From Adineta vaga (Eukaryota; Rotifera): a stretch of DNA of 64,000 nucleotides. Made by a program: the position numbers and the translations under genes. This document shows, one piece after another, positions 46,659 to 60,299 of this stretch; position 1 is the stretch's first letter; every line of letters begins with the position of its first letter. The stretch covers positions 11,904,001-11,968,000 of the forward strand of contig CP075497.1 of NCBI GenBank assembly GCA_021613535.1. Direction: 5' to 3'. The notes under the pieces were generated by a model that was not told the origin of the DNA, ran no database searches, and saw nothing but the letters and a program-made list of their open reading frames with translations.

Positions 46659-49452
46659 ATGACAGATATATTTGATATTGAAAATCAACCGATTGAACGT
46701 CGAAGTAGTATTCGACTTCGTCATAAAAAAACTGATGACGATGAAAGTACGGTGTGGAGTATTGGAAGTAATGGAGGTCTAAGTCGATCAAGTCAAGATG
46801 ATGGATTAGTTTTTCAAAGTATAAAATATACAATTGATTAAATTAGAAAATAGAGAATTTCAATAGATATTTCTATGCATTCGGATGATCATCAATTTGA
46901 ACAGATGGATCGATTTACTAAGTAAAGAAATTTTGCTTTGAATGAAAATAAAAAAATCTTTAGAAATATTTTAGTGAAAAACTTCATCTAGAAGAATATT
47001 TTTATGATAAAATCGAAGAAATTATTTCGAATTCAGATAATGAACAATTGAATAACAATGAAGATGATGAACGTTTGTTTAGTAATGATGATCGAATGTC
47101 TTTTACTCGTGAACAACTTGTTGAATATCAACAATTAATTAAATTACTTCGATTTGTTAAAGTTTGAAAAGCTTTTCAATGATTTTCTTATTTAGTCATT
47201 TTAATGTAGAGTGCAGGTCGTTGTACAACGATTCTATCATTAGCTTTATTACATGATTATAATCTTCAAGATCAAAGTGCTTTCTTCGCATTTAAAGATA
47301 CTTCAACGATCAATGTTTTATTAAATTTTCTCGAAATGTTTGATCGAGATTTGAAAGTCTGTAAAGAGAAAAATAGATGAGAATTTTGTTAAAAGAATGT
47401 TTTCAAATTTAGTTAAATGCTTTATATGTTTTAAGAAATGCTTGTGAAAATGCTTCATTTGCTTATGAAATCTTTCATCTTGGTGGAATAATAACGATTA
47501 TTGATAGTATGTGTTTAGATCATATTGGAATTGAAGAAAGTTGTATGATTTTAATTCAACTTTTAAAATTTCGTCGAGCGAGAAGAGTTATTCGACGTTG
47601 CGGTGGAATTAGTAAATTAGTAAAGATGTTTAATGGGAAGATTTTTTTGAAATAGAAAACAAAAATGATATTTTAGATAACTTTATTGGATGAATTAAGT
47701 GATCATAATATTTTTCAAGTCTTAATTTTATTATGTCAATCAGAAAAGAATAAATATGTTTGTATTCGATATGGAATTGGGAAAGTTTTATTGAAAATTA
47801 TTTTAAATAATACAAATTATTCAATTATTTCATTATTGGCTATTCTTCTTCAAATTGTAAGAAGAAGAAAAATCTTAATTCACATAGTTAATATGTCTTG
47901 GGAACGAAGTTAAGATATGTTTCTAGGATGAGGGTGGGATCGAACTCTGTGCGACTCAAAATTTCTCGAATTAAAAATTACATTAACTTTCTTTTTAGCC
48001 GGTATTTCGTATGCAGATGATGGAGAAAGATTTGGTAGTTGCGTTAATCAATCGAATTGATGTAACAAAGACTGATTTAACACGTGTTATATGTGAATCT
48101 TTGTATTATTTATCGTATGATATGAATCTTTGTCAGTTTATTTATCAATTTGGTTTTAAAAAATTGAAAGATTTATTAGAACAAACCAATGATTCGTCGA
48201 TATTTTGTTCGATTATTAATATTCTAACTGAATTTATACAAATAAATGAAAATTTTTCGAATAATATTATATTAAATATAATAAAATTTCTAAGAAATTC
48301 TTCGAATTCATCTTATTTATTACGTATTATTCAATCCTTAAATCAACTAAGCAAACATTCTCAAACTATTGAAATATTTAAACAAGAAAATCTTTTTCAA
48401 GATTTCATTTTCTATTTACAAAATAATACCAGTTCAGATATTCTATTAAATATTCTATCCATTCTTCAACAATGTGGAAAAGATAAACAAGCAGTGATGT
48501 AATCCATTCTTTTGATTTATCAATACACAACTCTATTCTCATTTCATAGAATGATTATTGATAATCACGGATTCGAAGAATTATGGACTTTATTTAAATT
48601 ATCTTCATTATCGATTCAAATAGCTGCTGGTTCAACGATTCGAAATTGTCTTTTAGCAATTGCAGTTTGTTTTGATATGAAATCAGATTGTTACTTTTGT
48701 TTATCAATTTGTAGAATCATGGTGAATTAATTCGTTCATTTGATGGAATTTTCTATTTAATTTTGAACACATTATCAACGGATAATATTGATTTACTTTG
48801 TGTGACTTTGTCGCTCATTGCCGAGATTGTAAAAGATGAATACAATCGGGAAATATTTACAGATCTTGGAATTGTTTCGAAACTTTCTCAACTGAATTCT
48901 CTCGTTCGTTTTTGTTTGATTATATTTCTCATAATTCTGAATTTTAATTAGGAAAATCTTCAATTAAGTAAACCATTTTGTGATGCTCTAGCAAATTTAT
49001 TAGATTTATCAAGAAATCAAAAACAATTTGGTAATCGACGTGTTATTGCCGCTTTGAAAAATTATTTTAAACAACAAAATATCGAACTTTCAAGACCATT
49101 GACAAAAACTATTTATGATCTTTCTCTTATTCCATCAAATTGTGTTATTCTACATGATGTTGGAATAGCATCGGTAAATGAATAACTTTGATCAATAATT
49201 AGTTTCAATGATAATATTAGGATTTACTTCAATTGATTGCTAATGATGATCCGATCGTTCAAGAGAAAGCAGCAAATGCATTACGAAATATGCGACAATT
49301 ACTTGATGATAATAGACAAGTAGAACGAACTTTGAATAAAAATATAAGTCAAAGTAAGATTCATTGAATAGAATTATTTCAATTTATCACAACTTCTAGT
49401 ACCAATACAAAAGATAGTCGATAAACGAGACAAATGCATTTTTGCAAATTAA
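46659..49452 (+). CDS. ODAD2: Outer dynein arm docking complex subunit 2 (ARMC4)
   Basis: It starts MTDIFDIENQPIERR at 46659. Short introns link armadillo repeats that follow human ARMC4 along its repeat part: LVEYQQLIKLLRFVK, KFRRARRVIRRCGGISKL, MIIDNHGFEELW, NHGELIRSFDG and finally VQEKAANALRNMRQLL, stop at 49452. ODAD2 helps dock outer dynein arms on ciliary doublets. The protein is about 690 residues against about 1040 in human: the N-terminal non-repeat half is largely missing and the repeats are AT-driven, rich in Ile/Asn. Most junctions are strong GT-AG; the acceptor giving NEKLHLEEY near 46988 is one of two choices and was fixed by frame. An intron at about 47858-47999 carries a tRNA-like fragment. 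Confidence 0.83.
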
Positions 49453-49622
49453 TTCAATTTAAGTGTCTCATGTTTACAACTACAAACTCATTTGAATTCG
49501 AATATGTCAACTATTAAGATGATTTCTTTATACTTGTAACGCAATGTCTGGAGATTTTTATTGAAATTTCTCGTTTAAAATATTGATAAAAGTTGATCAG
49601 TTTAATTTCAAATCAGAATGAT

Positions 49623-50393
49623 TTAATTATTCATTCGAGTCAATTCTTTTAATTCATAAAGTTTCATTTTCTCTGCCTTTGAAAAATTCCCTGTATCAAT
49701 CACCCTCCAATCATATTCTACCGGTAAAACTCGTACATAACCTAGCGCACATAAGAATGCACCTAATTTGACATGTGATACTGGATGTAATCGATATTTA
49801 TCATATGAATTTGTCATCCATTTCCATCCATCTTTCGTCTTTCCATTAGGCCAATAACCTTCATATGATCTTGTCGCGGCAAGATTATCTGCAATCATTT
49901 CTAAAATTGCATCATCAGGCATCTCATGTATAACTAAATTTTTCAATTGATCATTTCCCCAAAGAATCTTAGACACTGCTGGATAATCTTCAATAAAATG
50001 TTCCCAATGATGATCATTATGTTTTACATGATGTAACCAGGCACGATGAAATTCATCATCATTGTTTTTCTCTCCGAAAAAATGTTCTGCATAAGGCCAA
50101 AATTCACTTCGACTGAATTTCGATAAATCATGTAAGAAAAGACGTTTGTATGACACCCGATATGGTGTTGATTGAAGAACTCGATTTACATGAATACCCG
50201 CTAATAAAATACAAATTTTATGGAAAATAATTGCCGAAAAATAACGTAAAAATAAGATGATCATCTGATTGTTTTTCTCATAAATGTGAAGATTAAATCG
50301 AGTCCACAAAGTACCGTTGACATTAAATACAATCGATGGATTATCTGTAGAGGTCCTTTTTTTCATCAAGCCTATTGGAAATAATCGTTGCAT
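49623..50393 (-). CDS. DUF5662-like HD-type protein
   Basis: Single-exon frame of 256 residues; a TAA directly before the ATG fixes the start. It contains LHDLSKFSRSEFWPYA, AWLHHVKHNDHHWE and MPDDAILEMIADNLAATRS followed by a GxWP segment. This histidine-rich, HD-phosphohydrolase-like layout (H-D, then H-H/N-HH, then D) is that of DUF5662 proteins, found in bacteria, large DNA viruses and scattered eukaryotes; function unknown, with metal-dependent hydrolase activity expected by fold. An N-terminal hydrophobic stretch (MIILFLRYFSAIIF) precedes it. It sits 57 bp downstream of the BAIAP3 stop on the same strand, with an AG acceptor 12 nt before the ATG (50406-50407). Confidence 0.72.
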   Translation of the reverse strand: MQRLFPIGLMKKRTSTDNPSIVFNVNGTLWTRFNLHIYEKNNQMIILFLRYFSAIIFHKICILLAGIHVNRVLQSTPYRVSYKRLFLHDLSKFSRSEFWPYAEHFFGEKNNDDEFHRAWLHHVKHNDHHWEHFIEDYPAVSKILWGNDQLKNLVIHEMPDDAILEMIADNLAATRSYEGYWPNGKTKDGWKWMTNSYDKYRLHPVSHVKLGAFLCALGYVRVLPVEYDWRVIDTGNFSKAEKMKLYELKELTRMNN

Positions 50394-50450
50394 TTATTGA
50401 AAAAACTAATTTACATGATAAAGAAAAAAAAAGAAGTTTTTCTTTTAGTT

Positions 50451-53400
50451 TTATTGATTTTCTGTTTCTCGTCGGCGTCGAACGAATTCCATTGCTGTTT
50501 TATCCGCAAGACGCATTTCTAATATTTCAATAATACGACTTCGAACAGCTAAAACAAAAACCATGATCAAATTTATCAAAGAAATATTCACGTTTTATTT
50601 ACCTTTTGGATGTGTTAAAGCCAGTTCAATCTGTTTTAATTCATCCAATGGTCGATTTTCGCTATTTGATTCATGTGGAATACCAAAAACTTTCGACATA
50701 TCAAGAAAAGCTTCACCTTCAAAATCATTCGACCACATTAAATCATGATCCATAACAGTAAAATGAATGACACCACCGGATAAATTAGATTCTTTCTCAG
50801 TTAAACGACTAAAATCCAAATAGAAACAACAAATTCAATTAATTCATTTTTGTTTATATACGTACAATTCAAATTTCTCATTGAATAATGGATTTAATGT
50901 TTTCTTAACAATCACTGTTTGTTGTTTTTCAATATGAGGATACAAAAATTTCGGACATAATTGTATTTCAACATATGGATCACTAAAATGAAACTTATTA
51001 CTTTTCCAATCGATCGAAATTAACATTTCTTTTTCCTACCTTAAACCATTTGGATCACAAGGTTTAAGATTCTTACAAGAAAGAACTACAAAACCAACAT
51101 ATTATCATTGTACAGAAATTGTTTTCTTACTTTCGATGTATAAAGTTTCTTCTTTTAAATGATAATACGCTCGACAATAAAGTTTTCCTAGATCCGTTGA
51201 ATATGCTGGTTGATTGCTAAGATTAGCACGTTCTTGTTCTTGAACTTTTTCCTTTCAAACAAAATCTTATTAAAAGAATTCATCAATTTGTTTTTTACTT
51301 ACTTGATAATATAATTTAATTAATGAATACGTATCTGTCGAATGATATTTCAATAGTTTTTTGATTAACTAAATGAGAAAATTAACGAATGAAAATATTG
51401 TTGAAATTTGATTTTACTTTATATTTATCAGTTTTAAGTAATTCTCTTGATAAACATTGTTCATCGGAATTGAAATAATCAACAATTGAATCCAATGCTC
51501 TCGTTAAACGTGTATACGATAATGTAGATCGCTAGAAATGAATCCTTTTTGTTTCAAAAGATAATTGATTAGAAATGAAAGTCTTACTGGTGTTGAAACT
51601 TTTTCGATTTCAGATAAAAGTTGATCAACAAGAACCGACCAGATAAGTTCCAATAATCTAAATGATATTTTTATTAAAATATTTCATAGAAATATCGATT
51701 TACCTGGTAAAATTTTGTTTAATAAGAAAATCTCGATAAGGTAAAGTTCGTGTATCAAGAAAAGTAAAAAGTGGTTGAACTGTTTCTTGATACGAAATCA
51801 ATTCTGGTGCTTCGATAATATGAAATAAATATTGTTTGAAATCCATTTCCATATTTGTTACAACTTTACTCAAAATTTGATAAATTCGATCGGTTATTTC
51901 TTGACTACACATAGCGACTGTTGTTTCAATTTTCTTTCGATATTCATCGACAACTGCAATCGGATGAAATTTCTCTGCAGCAACTAATAATTTATCATAA
52001 GATAATTCAATTGGTAAAGTTTTAAATGATTCACGAATTCGTTCAATATCATTAACAGTCAGAGAAAGCTAAATTAAACGAGTTTTCATAGGAAATTTCG
52101 AAGGAAAAAGAACGAAAATCGAAATTTACTTCTTGTGTGTAATAAGTTAAGTCATTTGTTTCGTAAAATTTTCGTGTATTTAATTTTCCTTCGACTAATG
52201 TGGCATATAAACGTGTTGCATTCGCCATATCTTCGGTTATTTTAATCAAATATGTTATTGAACTAATGATATCTGGCCAAGCTAAATGACAAAGAAGAGA
52301 AATTGAAAGGAGATAGATAAGAATGAATTTTCTTTTACCTAATCTTCGCCAAAATTGTGAGATTTGACTGAAACAATTGGAAACATCTAATGATGAAGGA
52401 GTGAATTTTGTATTATGAGTTATTGTTACGATTCCTTCTGCTTTATCTTTTTCTATTGAACGTTCAATTCGATGAAGAATTTTATTTCGAGCAACGGACA
52501 ACCATTTTTTGACAGCTGCACCGAAATACATTTGATATTGAGTGATTTTTAAATTGACTCGATCACTAAAACGAAATTTTGTTTCTTTTTTAGAAAAAAA
52601 AAGAAAAGTTTATGACGAACGTTTCATTAACATAAATTTTATATTTTGCTAATTCATGAAGTGAAAGATAAAGTTCAAATAAAGCTAAACTAATCTGTTC
52701 AGCTGATGCTGCAAATGTAGGTGTATCAATTGAATCGAGCTCTTTGCTTTCTAATAATTTCGATGGAGATTGATGAATTTGATCACCAAGCTATAATGAT
52801 TCGAATTAAAATCGAAATTAGTTCGAAGAAAATAAAACAAACTTACTTCTTCTTCAAGTGCTTTTATAACAATATCCATTAACTTGAAATTTTGAATAAA
52901 AAAATGAAAGAAAATTAGAACATTTTTGAAGGGAAATTCTTTTTTTTACCTTTTCATCAATTTTCTTGAATGATATATTATAAAATGCCATTTTAATCGT
53001 TCTTAAAACAACAGAAAATTTGATAAAATCGAATTGAATTTAATGGTATAAACTTACGATTCAAATACTGGATTATAATATTTAACAGCTGAATAAGCTA
53101 AATAGAATAAACTCGATAGTTAGAATCTACTTTCAAACCTTTTCTTATCAAATTAAGTTTATATTCAATGAAATTGACAGATTAGACAAAGCACATGAAT
53201 AGATTATTAGTCTATGTCAATAGCAATGACGTCAAATTTATTCAACGAAACGAAATAAACTGAAAGACAAAACATTTTGTCAATCATATCATTTATGATG
53301 TACTCGATAGTTGTCACGTTGCAAAGTATTGAAATCTTATAAAAAGAAATGTATTGAAAGAAGATTATTGAACTTACCATCAGCAATAATAACATAAACT

Positions 53401-56400
53401 AATTCACTTGTATTTCTTAAAATATCTTCATCAGACTAAGAAGATATAATTGAAAACGAAACTATTTCTCGTTTAAATTGATTTTTCTACTTACTCTTAA
53501 TCTTGGTTTTGTTATTTGTGAAACCATTCGATCAAACCATTCAATTGTTCCTGTCTTAAGAACGAAAAAAAAAAAGAAGAAATTTTTTTTAATCTTCTTC
53601 TTCTCTTTCCTTCCGTACTTTAATTATTGATGTTAATTCATATTGAAGATTATTTTGAAACGGACAACAATAATGAAATACTTCCATACTATATAATTTA
53701 CCGATAATTCTTCAAAAAAAGAAAGAAAAAGAATAAATTCATCATTAAATAGGTTTTTTTTTCAAATTACGTTAACAGTTGTTCAAGTTTTTCAATGGCA
53801 ATTTTATTATTAGCTGGAAAGATTTCTCGAATTTTAGTTAATTGATTAAAACAATGATTAAGAAATAATGTAAATGCTTCAGTTAACATATCACTTTCAT
53901 CTCGACTTAATGCTGTAGATTTCCATGTTTGTTCTAATTGAGTTGTAATATTTAATAATAATTTATGTGTTAAAGGACGTTCGAGATGTTTTTTCGAATA
54001 GGAAATCCATCGACACATTGAACGTTGAATATCAGTAATATCACCTTGAATTGCATGTTGATGTAAAATTGTTTCAGCATCACGCGATAATTCTCCTGTC
54101 CAAAGATTTTTTTCACCCTAGAATAAAATTTGATTTTAAAGAAAATAACGGATGTTTTTTTTACCTTGAATTTATTTAATTCATGATCGATAAATATTTG
54201 TAATAGTTCAACATGTTGTTTAATATCTGTCCAATTATCTTCTTCACGTATTCCTCGATCTTCTCGTGTTGTTAATTTTGCACGAATATGAATTTGTCCG
54301 CGAACTTTCGAATTTTCACTTCGACCTTCTAATGAAAACCATTTATCGATTCCCGTCGATGGAATTTCCTTTTAAAACAAAAGATAATTCTTGATAAGCA
54401 AACTTTTTATTTCAACATACACTGATTTTCAGATTAACTGAACCTAAAAAATCATCAATATGTGAACCTTCAGTTGAACAATTTGTTCGTGCTGATTGAG
54501 CAATTTGTTTAAAATATCGATTAAGTCCTTTAAAACCTTGTACTTGATTTAATTTCTTTGCTGCTTCAAACACAGAAAATTCATCATCATGATCCCAAAT
54601 ATCCAAATGAAATGTTTCTGTTTTTCCACTTTCAATATCACTTAACAGAGAAAGTAGAAACATCAAAATCAAATAAAAAATCATTATAACAAACATACAA
54701 ACGAAATTTTTCTATCCAGGTTGGATTTAATGTCGCTTTCTTAACATCAGTTGTTTGAATATATTTTGCAGGAAGTTTATCTTTTAAAACATTATAAGGA
54801 CTTGTACCTGATGTTGATGTTGTCTTTTCACGTCCTTGTGCACGACGAATTGTTGATTTTCGAAAACTTTTCAAACGTTTCATAAAGCCAAGTTTATGAT
54901 CATTTGAAGAATTGACATTCGCTCCTTCTTCATCCGAAGACACGCCACTATTTACTTGTTGTGGAATGACAAATTTACGAATTTCAGGTACAATACCCAA
55001 CATACAATATGGATCGGAAAATCCTAATTTCAAAAGCAGAAAATTTTAAAAAATCAAATTCAAACTCTTAGTTGATTTACCATTTGCATCTTTTGCTTCG
55101 AGATCTTTCGCTTCGACAATTTCAACATTTAAAATCAATATAGGTGGCTAAAAGAAATGATCATTAAAAAAAACAACTATTTGTTCAAAAGAAAAACAAA
55201 CTTTTTCTTCATTAGCTTTGGCCAATAGACGTTGATGATCTTCATTTGATAATCCAAATGCTTCTTGTGCATAAGCATATAAATCATTTTCTCCTACACT
55301 ATATTTCGATGCTGTCGTTCCAATCTTATGTTTAATTGTATATAACGTTTCAATATAAAGTAATTCATATTCATTCTGTGTTAAACCTTGAGGTTTTTCA
55401 CCGAATGTTAATCGATATTCTAACGGACTTTTTTCAATTTCATTTTCTCCCTTTGGATACAAAGACTATTTAGATGATGTCTGGTAAAATATGAATGTTT
55501 TACTTCTTTTTTGATTTTTTGTCGTCGTTGTTCATGTTTTTGTGCAACAGCTTCGAAATTTTCCAAAAATGAATGAACACCTTCATTTTCGAATCTAAAT
55601 TTCATCATAGAAATTCATTGTAAAGAAAAATATATCTACCGTTTCGAAAGTGCTGCAGAAAATTTTGATTCTTGTTGAGGCGATACGAGCATTCAAGAGA
55701 GAAAAACTTTGTTTATACTTCTATTTTATGCGTTAGAACAAGTCAATATATGAAGAAAGAATTCTCTTCTACGTTTTTTTTTCTCTACCATTCGTCAGTT
55801 TTTTTCTCTCTTACATCTCGAAGTATCATAATATAGATATGCTTTTTGCCTGATTACTATTGAAGAGAAAAGAGAAGAAAAAAAAAGGAGTATGTCTCTC
55901 AATAAGAGAACATCAAGTTCTGATGTTCGTCATGATCTTTTTCTTTCTTTTTTATCAAACAGATTTCATGTTAAACTATCGTTTATAAAATTTGAATTGT
56001 ACCGAAAAAGAACGTCACTGAGTTTTTCTGACTAATTTTGATGAAAGTTCATAGAAAATTCTGTTTCATCGTATTTATTTTGTTAGACATTGATGGTTAA
56101 CATCACACATGATCAAGAGGATTTTATAAAGCTTTCAAGTGTGCGTGTGTTTTAGTAACGCCTTCGAGCAATTATATATATTTAGAGAAGTAATTATAGT
56201 GTGAGAGTTAATCTTAATTCCATGAGAAAAAGATGAACAACTCGTTGGAAAACTATGATGATAAATCTATCTGAAGATCAGGCAACGAATGACGTTGTTT
56301 CTTTCTTTCTTTCTCGTATTCCGCTTTAAAACGGAAATGTATTTTTACCCGCCTTTTTTTTCACTCTCTTCAAGAATTATATAACAATCATTTCACTGCT

Positions 56401-58092
56401 TTTTTACAGTTCATCTTTTTCCGTTCGAATGAAAAAAAGGAAACGGATGATGTGTCTTTCCGTAGATGTCTGATTTCTTCTACTTCTTACACCGAATCAT
56501 TTCAAAAAAAGCGCACATTCATAAAAGATTTTTCTTCTCAAGTATATCATCTTGACTTGAGATTTTCTTCAGAAACAAAACGTATCAAAAACACTTAATC
56601 TTATTCCAATGACAAAAGAGAATAAATATTCTATTTTTATCGATTTTAATAAAACAAGATCTCATTGACAATCTTGTGCTATTCTCTTGATTAATAGGAC
56701 TCATTGTGTATTCACATGCTAACATTTGAATTATCTATCATTTATAAATGAATATTTCGAAATTTATTCTCATTTGATGAGAGAAACATGAACATTGAAA
56801 TAACATATTCAATGTTTTATTTTATTTTTCATGATAATTATCATCATGGTTAGAGAATTAACATGTTTTTGTTACTATTTATATAAATTTAATGTGAATA
56901 ATCTTTAGGAACGATAGACTAGACTGTCTAGTCAACTGAATGAGCGAAAATATATATTAAGAAAAAGATAAAAATAGAAACATTTATTAAACCCTCGATT
57001 GAAGGTTCTTTTAAATCAACAAGTAACATCATCAAGTTATTTAAAACAAAATCTTCACACTTTGTTATCTCTCATTAATGGATAAACTAATCAAAAATAT
57101 TGTCGTCAGTTTACAAGAAAAAAACTCCAGTGAAAATGTTAATATAACAAATCAATCTAAAGGAATTTTTTTATACAAATAACACTCAACGTGATTGTAA
57201 ATTAGATAAATCTGACAAAATCTTCATTTGAACATGCAAAGTAAACCTTAGTTGTCTTATTAATTACAACCCAATCTCGATTTTACAGACAATTTAATGA
57301 ATCGAAAACATTTCCGATAGTCAAAATCTATAATTAATGAGTTATTTAAAGATAAAAATAACTTCTCTGATCTCTCAAAATCAATGAATAAATATTTCGA
57401 AAAGAAAGTATATCTTTCGTATCAGTCTTCACTAAAAATAGTCATTGACTCATGAATATCTACTTAATTCAATTCTTAAATAGACTTAAGTCAAAAAGAA
57501 CTTCTTTTAATACATATTTATAATTCTATATGAGAATACAAAACATCTGCTTTTCATTAAAAGTCATAATAATATGTTAATTGATATGATTTAAAACTAA
57601 TTCTTTTACATTTATACTTCACAATTGTTAAGTGCTCTTCGTAAGATTAATAGAAGAGAGCTACTTTTTTTCATGAATAAGAATGAAAAACATGCGAAGA
57701 AAAATGTTGAAAATTATCTACATATGTTAACAAAGAGAGATTAGTCTTTCCACCATCAACATATAAAACTTAACCTCTGGGACTTTTAACTACGCATTTT
57801 GTTCTGTCAAAGATAATTATCTTAATGGAGAAGCCGAAAAAAAGGATATTTTTCAAACTTTAATTCGATCATCAAAGAAGATTTCTTTTTCTGGAAAAAT
57901 TTATTTAGTCAACCGGAGAAAATTTGTCGTTTATTCTTCATTGAATGAACTTTAAGTATCATTTGAAAATCTCAAGACTTGATTAATATATCGATTGATA
58001 TAATGGCATGAACTTTCTAATGATATGTAATTAACTTACTTAGCAACTAAAGCATCAGACCAACGTCGACCACGCATATGGATTCGTTCCAT
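50451..58092 (-). CDS. BAIAP3: BAIAP3 (Munc13-family C2-MUN-C2 protein) with two alternative first exons
   Basis: Start options are [18 protein letters not shown] at 55692 or, 2.3 kb upstream, an exon at 58092-58040 ([18 protein letters not shown]); both leave phase 2 into the exon starting at about 55600. C2A has [13 protein letters not shown], then [20 protein letters not shown] and [20 protein letters not shown], as in BAIAP3 rather than UNC13D. The MUN domain spans many short exons (about 54.4-51.2 kb). C2B has [20 protein letters not shown] and [20 protein letters not shown], and the tail is the conserved [19 protein letters not shown], stop at 50451. BAIAP3 primes dense-core vesicles and works in endosome-to-Golgi recycling. 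The Asp residues of both C2 calcium loops are kept. I checked the C2A, first-exon and C-terminal joins; the MUN joins were not all checked. Confidence 0.88.
55693..58039 (-). other. First intron of the long BAIAP3 transcript, also upstream region of the short one
   Basis: 2.35 kb of AT-rich sequence without coding frames. It holds whatever promoter drives the 55692 start. No repeat or RNA gene recognised. Confidence 0.5.
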
Positions 58093-59207
58093 ATATTTAG
58101 ATAGAAAAAAATGTATCGAGTTTTCCAATGAATGTTAATGATAAATGTCAATGACGAGAGATGAGTGTATAAGAACGTGTCTTCTGAATGTCGGTGTTGT
58201 GTCTTATAGTTTGTTCTTCTTCTTCGTCTTCTTTTTCATTGAAATACATTGTCGTTCTTCGTTTTTTTTTGTAGATTGGATGTTTTCTCTTCACGCTTGT
58301 TTGTGAGGATCTTTATCTTTGTTGAGCAACGCTACTTTGCCGTCGTTCTTAACTAAAGAAATGGCGTACTGACTGACAAAACCGACAGCAAGCGGAAAAA
58401 AAGAAAATGAATAACAAATAATGCAAGATTTTTCTGTTGTTATCGTTCAAAATAATATGAAGTTCGAAATTCGAGAGACCTGTTTCTTTTAATCAATTAT
58501 TTATCATTGTTTCCGTTTAAAAGTCTATTGACTTCTCGATGTTTTACAACTGTTTGTTTTTTTTTAATATATTTTGCATTAATTATTGATGATTAAAAAA
58601 CATGTTTGATCATCATTTTCATATTCTCTATTCCGAATAGACAATATGTCAATGATGAAAAATTAACGAGATCGTGAGTAAAATCTGGAACAATTCGATT
58701 ACAAATCTTTCGAACGTGATCTCTTTTTTCCCTCATTGATCAAATAAAATTAGGTTTTATCATCGTTTGTTGATTTTTCGATGAATGTCGGCTTGAAAAT
58801 ATACGAAGAGTCTTACGGAAGTGACTAATTAGTAAGCATGTTTGTCAAAAAGAATGCTTCATTGATAAGAAAAAAAGACACGAAAGCGACATTCTTTGTT
58901 AAGAGTGTGCGCAGTGAAAAAAGAATCTAGCTATTAGCGTTTTCTTTTTTGAATGATCGTAATAATAATTCGGTCAACAGACATGAATGTCAGTGGCGAA
59001 AGAACGAACTTACTACAAATGAAAAAACACATCAATGTTTATATTAGCTGTTAGGAAAACGATTAGTGTTTTTCCATTGGGATTTACACTTGAAGATGAC
59101 GCGTTTTTCTTTTTTCGTTGACAATAGAAAATTTATTTTTGACTCGGATTGATTGATATTTTATTTAAGAAAAATACACGCCATCGAGCGAGAATGAAAC
59201 AAATCTT
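58093..59207. other. Intergenic, nothing recognised
   Basis: 1.1 kb between the GH16 stop and the upstream BAIAP3 first exon. AT-rich, no coding frame, no RNA gene. Confidence 0.5.
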
Positions 59208-60299
59208 CTAACGCCATTGATAATAATAAACCCAATCGATTTCCATTCGGCGAGGGAAAATATTTTCATCTAAACCTTGTGCACCACCCCTAAACAACGA
59301 TAGAATTCGTTCGAATGATTTTAGACATAAAAAAAACGAATCAATGGATACTTACCAAGAACCACCAACAGCAATATTAAGTAAAACGAAGAATGGTTTA
59401 TCGAATGGCCTAAAAGAAAATTTTAGTTGATTTATAATCATAAATGAAATTACCATGTTGTCCAATCTCCATGTTTATTCCAAATGAAGATTCTTGTTTG
59501 AAATGGATTACCCTCATCACCAACAAACATTTCAATTTTATCAACATTCCAATCAAGTGTATAGATTTTAAAATTTGATGTCGCATCACCAACAATAACG
59601 GAATTACTTGGATGATTACCGAGCATGTGATTATTCGCTTTTGTATGAACTGTTGAATGAATACGTAAAGGATCATAACCAACTTGTTCCATTAAATCAA
59701 TTTCACCGTTATCAGGCCAATAAGCATTACTATATGTTTGTCGTTCGGGTAACTAATTGTTTTGTTAGTATTATTCAAAGAAGTTTTTCTTAAGAAAAGA
59801 GAGACTTACCATCCAAAGAGCAGGCCATAAACCACGACCAGTTGGAAGTAGAGCACGAATTTGTAAACGACCATAGGTCCATTTAGCTTTACTCTTCATA
59901 CGAGCTGATGTAAATCGACGATTATCAAAATTTTCCTATAAAAATAGTTTCGTTTTTATTCTTCCCGAAAAAGAGAATCGTGTCTTCTCAATTTCTTACT
60001 TTACGTGCTTCGATAATCAAACGACCATTTCCACTTCCAGGAAAAAGTTCACAACGAGCATTTTCCTGTCGATTCTGTGTATAATATTGTTCTTCATTAT
60101 TACCTACATTTTCAAATACAAATAACCGTCATCATCATTCATTTCTCTTACCCCAGCCGTGTCCACCTACATCAAATTCCCATTTATTTAAATCAACACC
60201 ACCATTCCAATCGAAATTATCTTCCCAGACACGCACCCATGCTGCTTCACTAAATTTCACGACACACCACACACAAATCAATAATTGATAACTTTTCAT
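59208..60299 (-). CDS. Secreted GH16 beta-glucanase (laminarinase type)
   Basis: It starts at 60299 with a signal peptide (MKSYQLLICVWCVVKFSEA). Joined exons read WVRVWEDNFDWNGGVDLNKW, GHGWGNNEEQYYTQN, GLWPALWMLPE, then the catalytic GEIDLMEQVG (ExDxxE, nucleophile and acid/base Glu both kept), STVHT, and a C-terminal strand MEIDWVYYYQW, stop at 59208. This is the GH16 jelly roll of endo-beta-1,3-glucanases, which digest fungal, algal or diatom laminarin. In animals it serves digestion or immunity. Length is normal for a single catalytic domain. All joins close in frame. It has the short introns of its neighbours, so any horizontal origin would be old. Confidence 0.9.
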
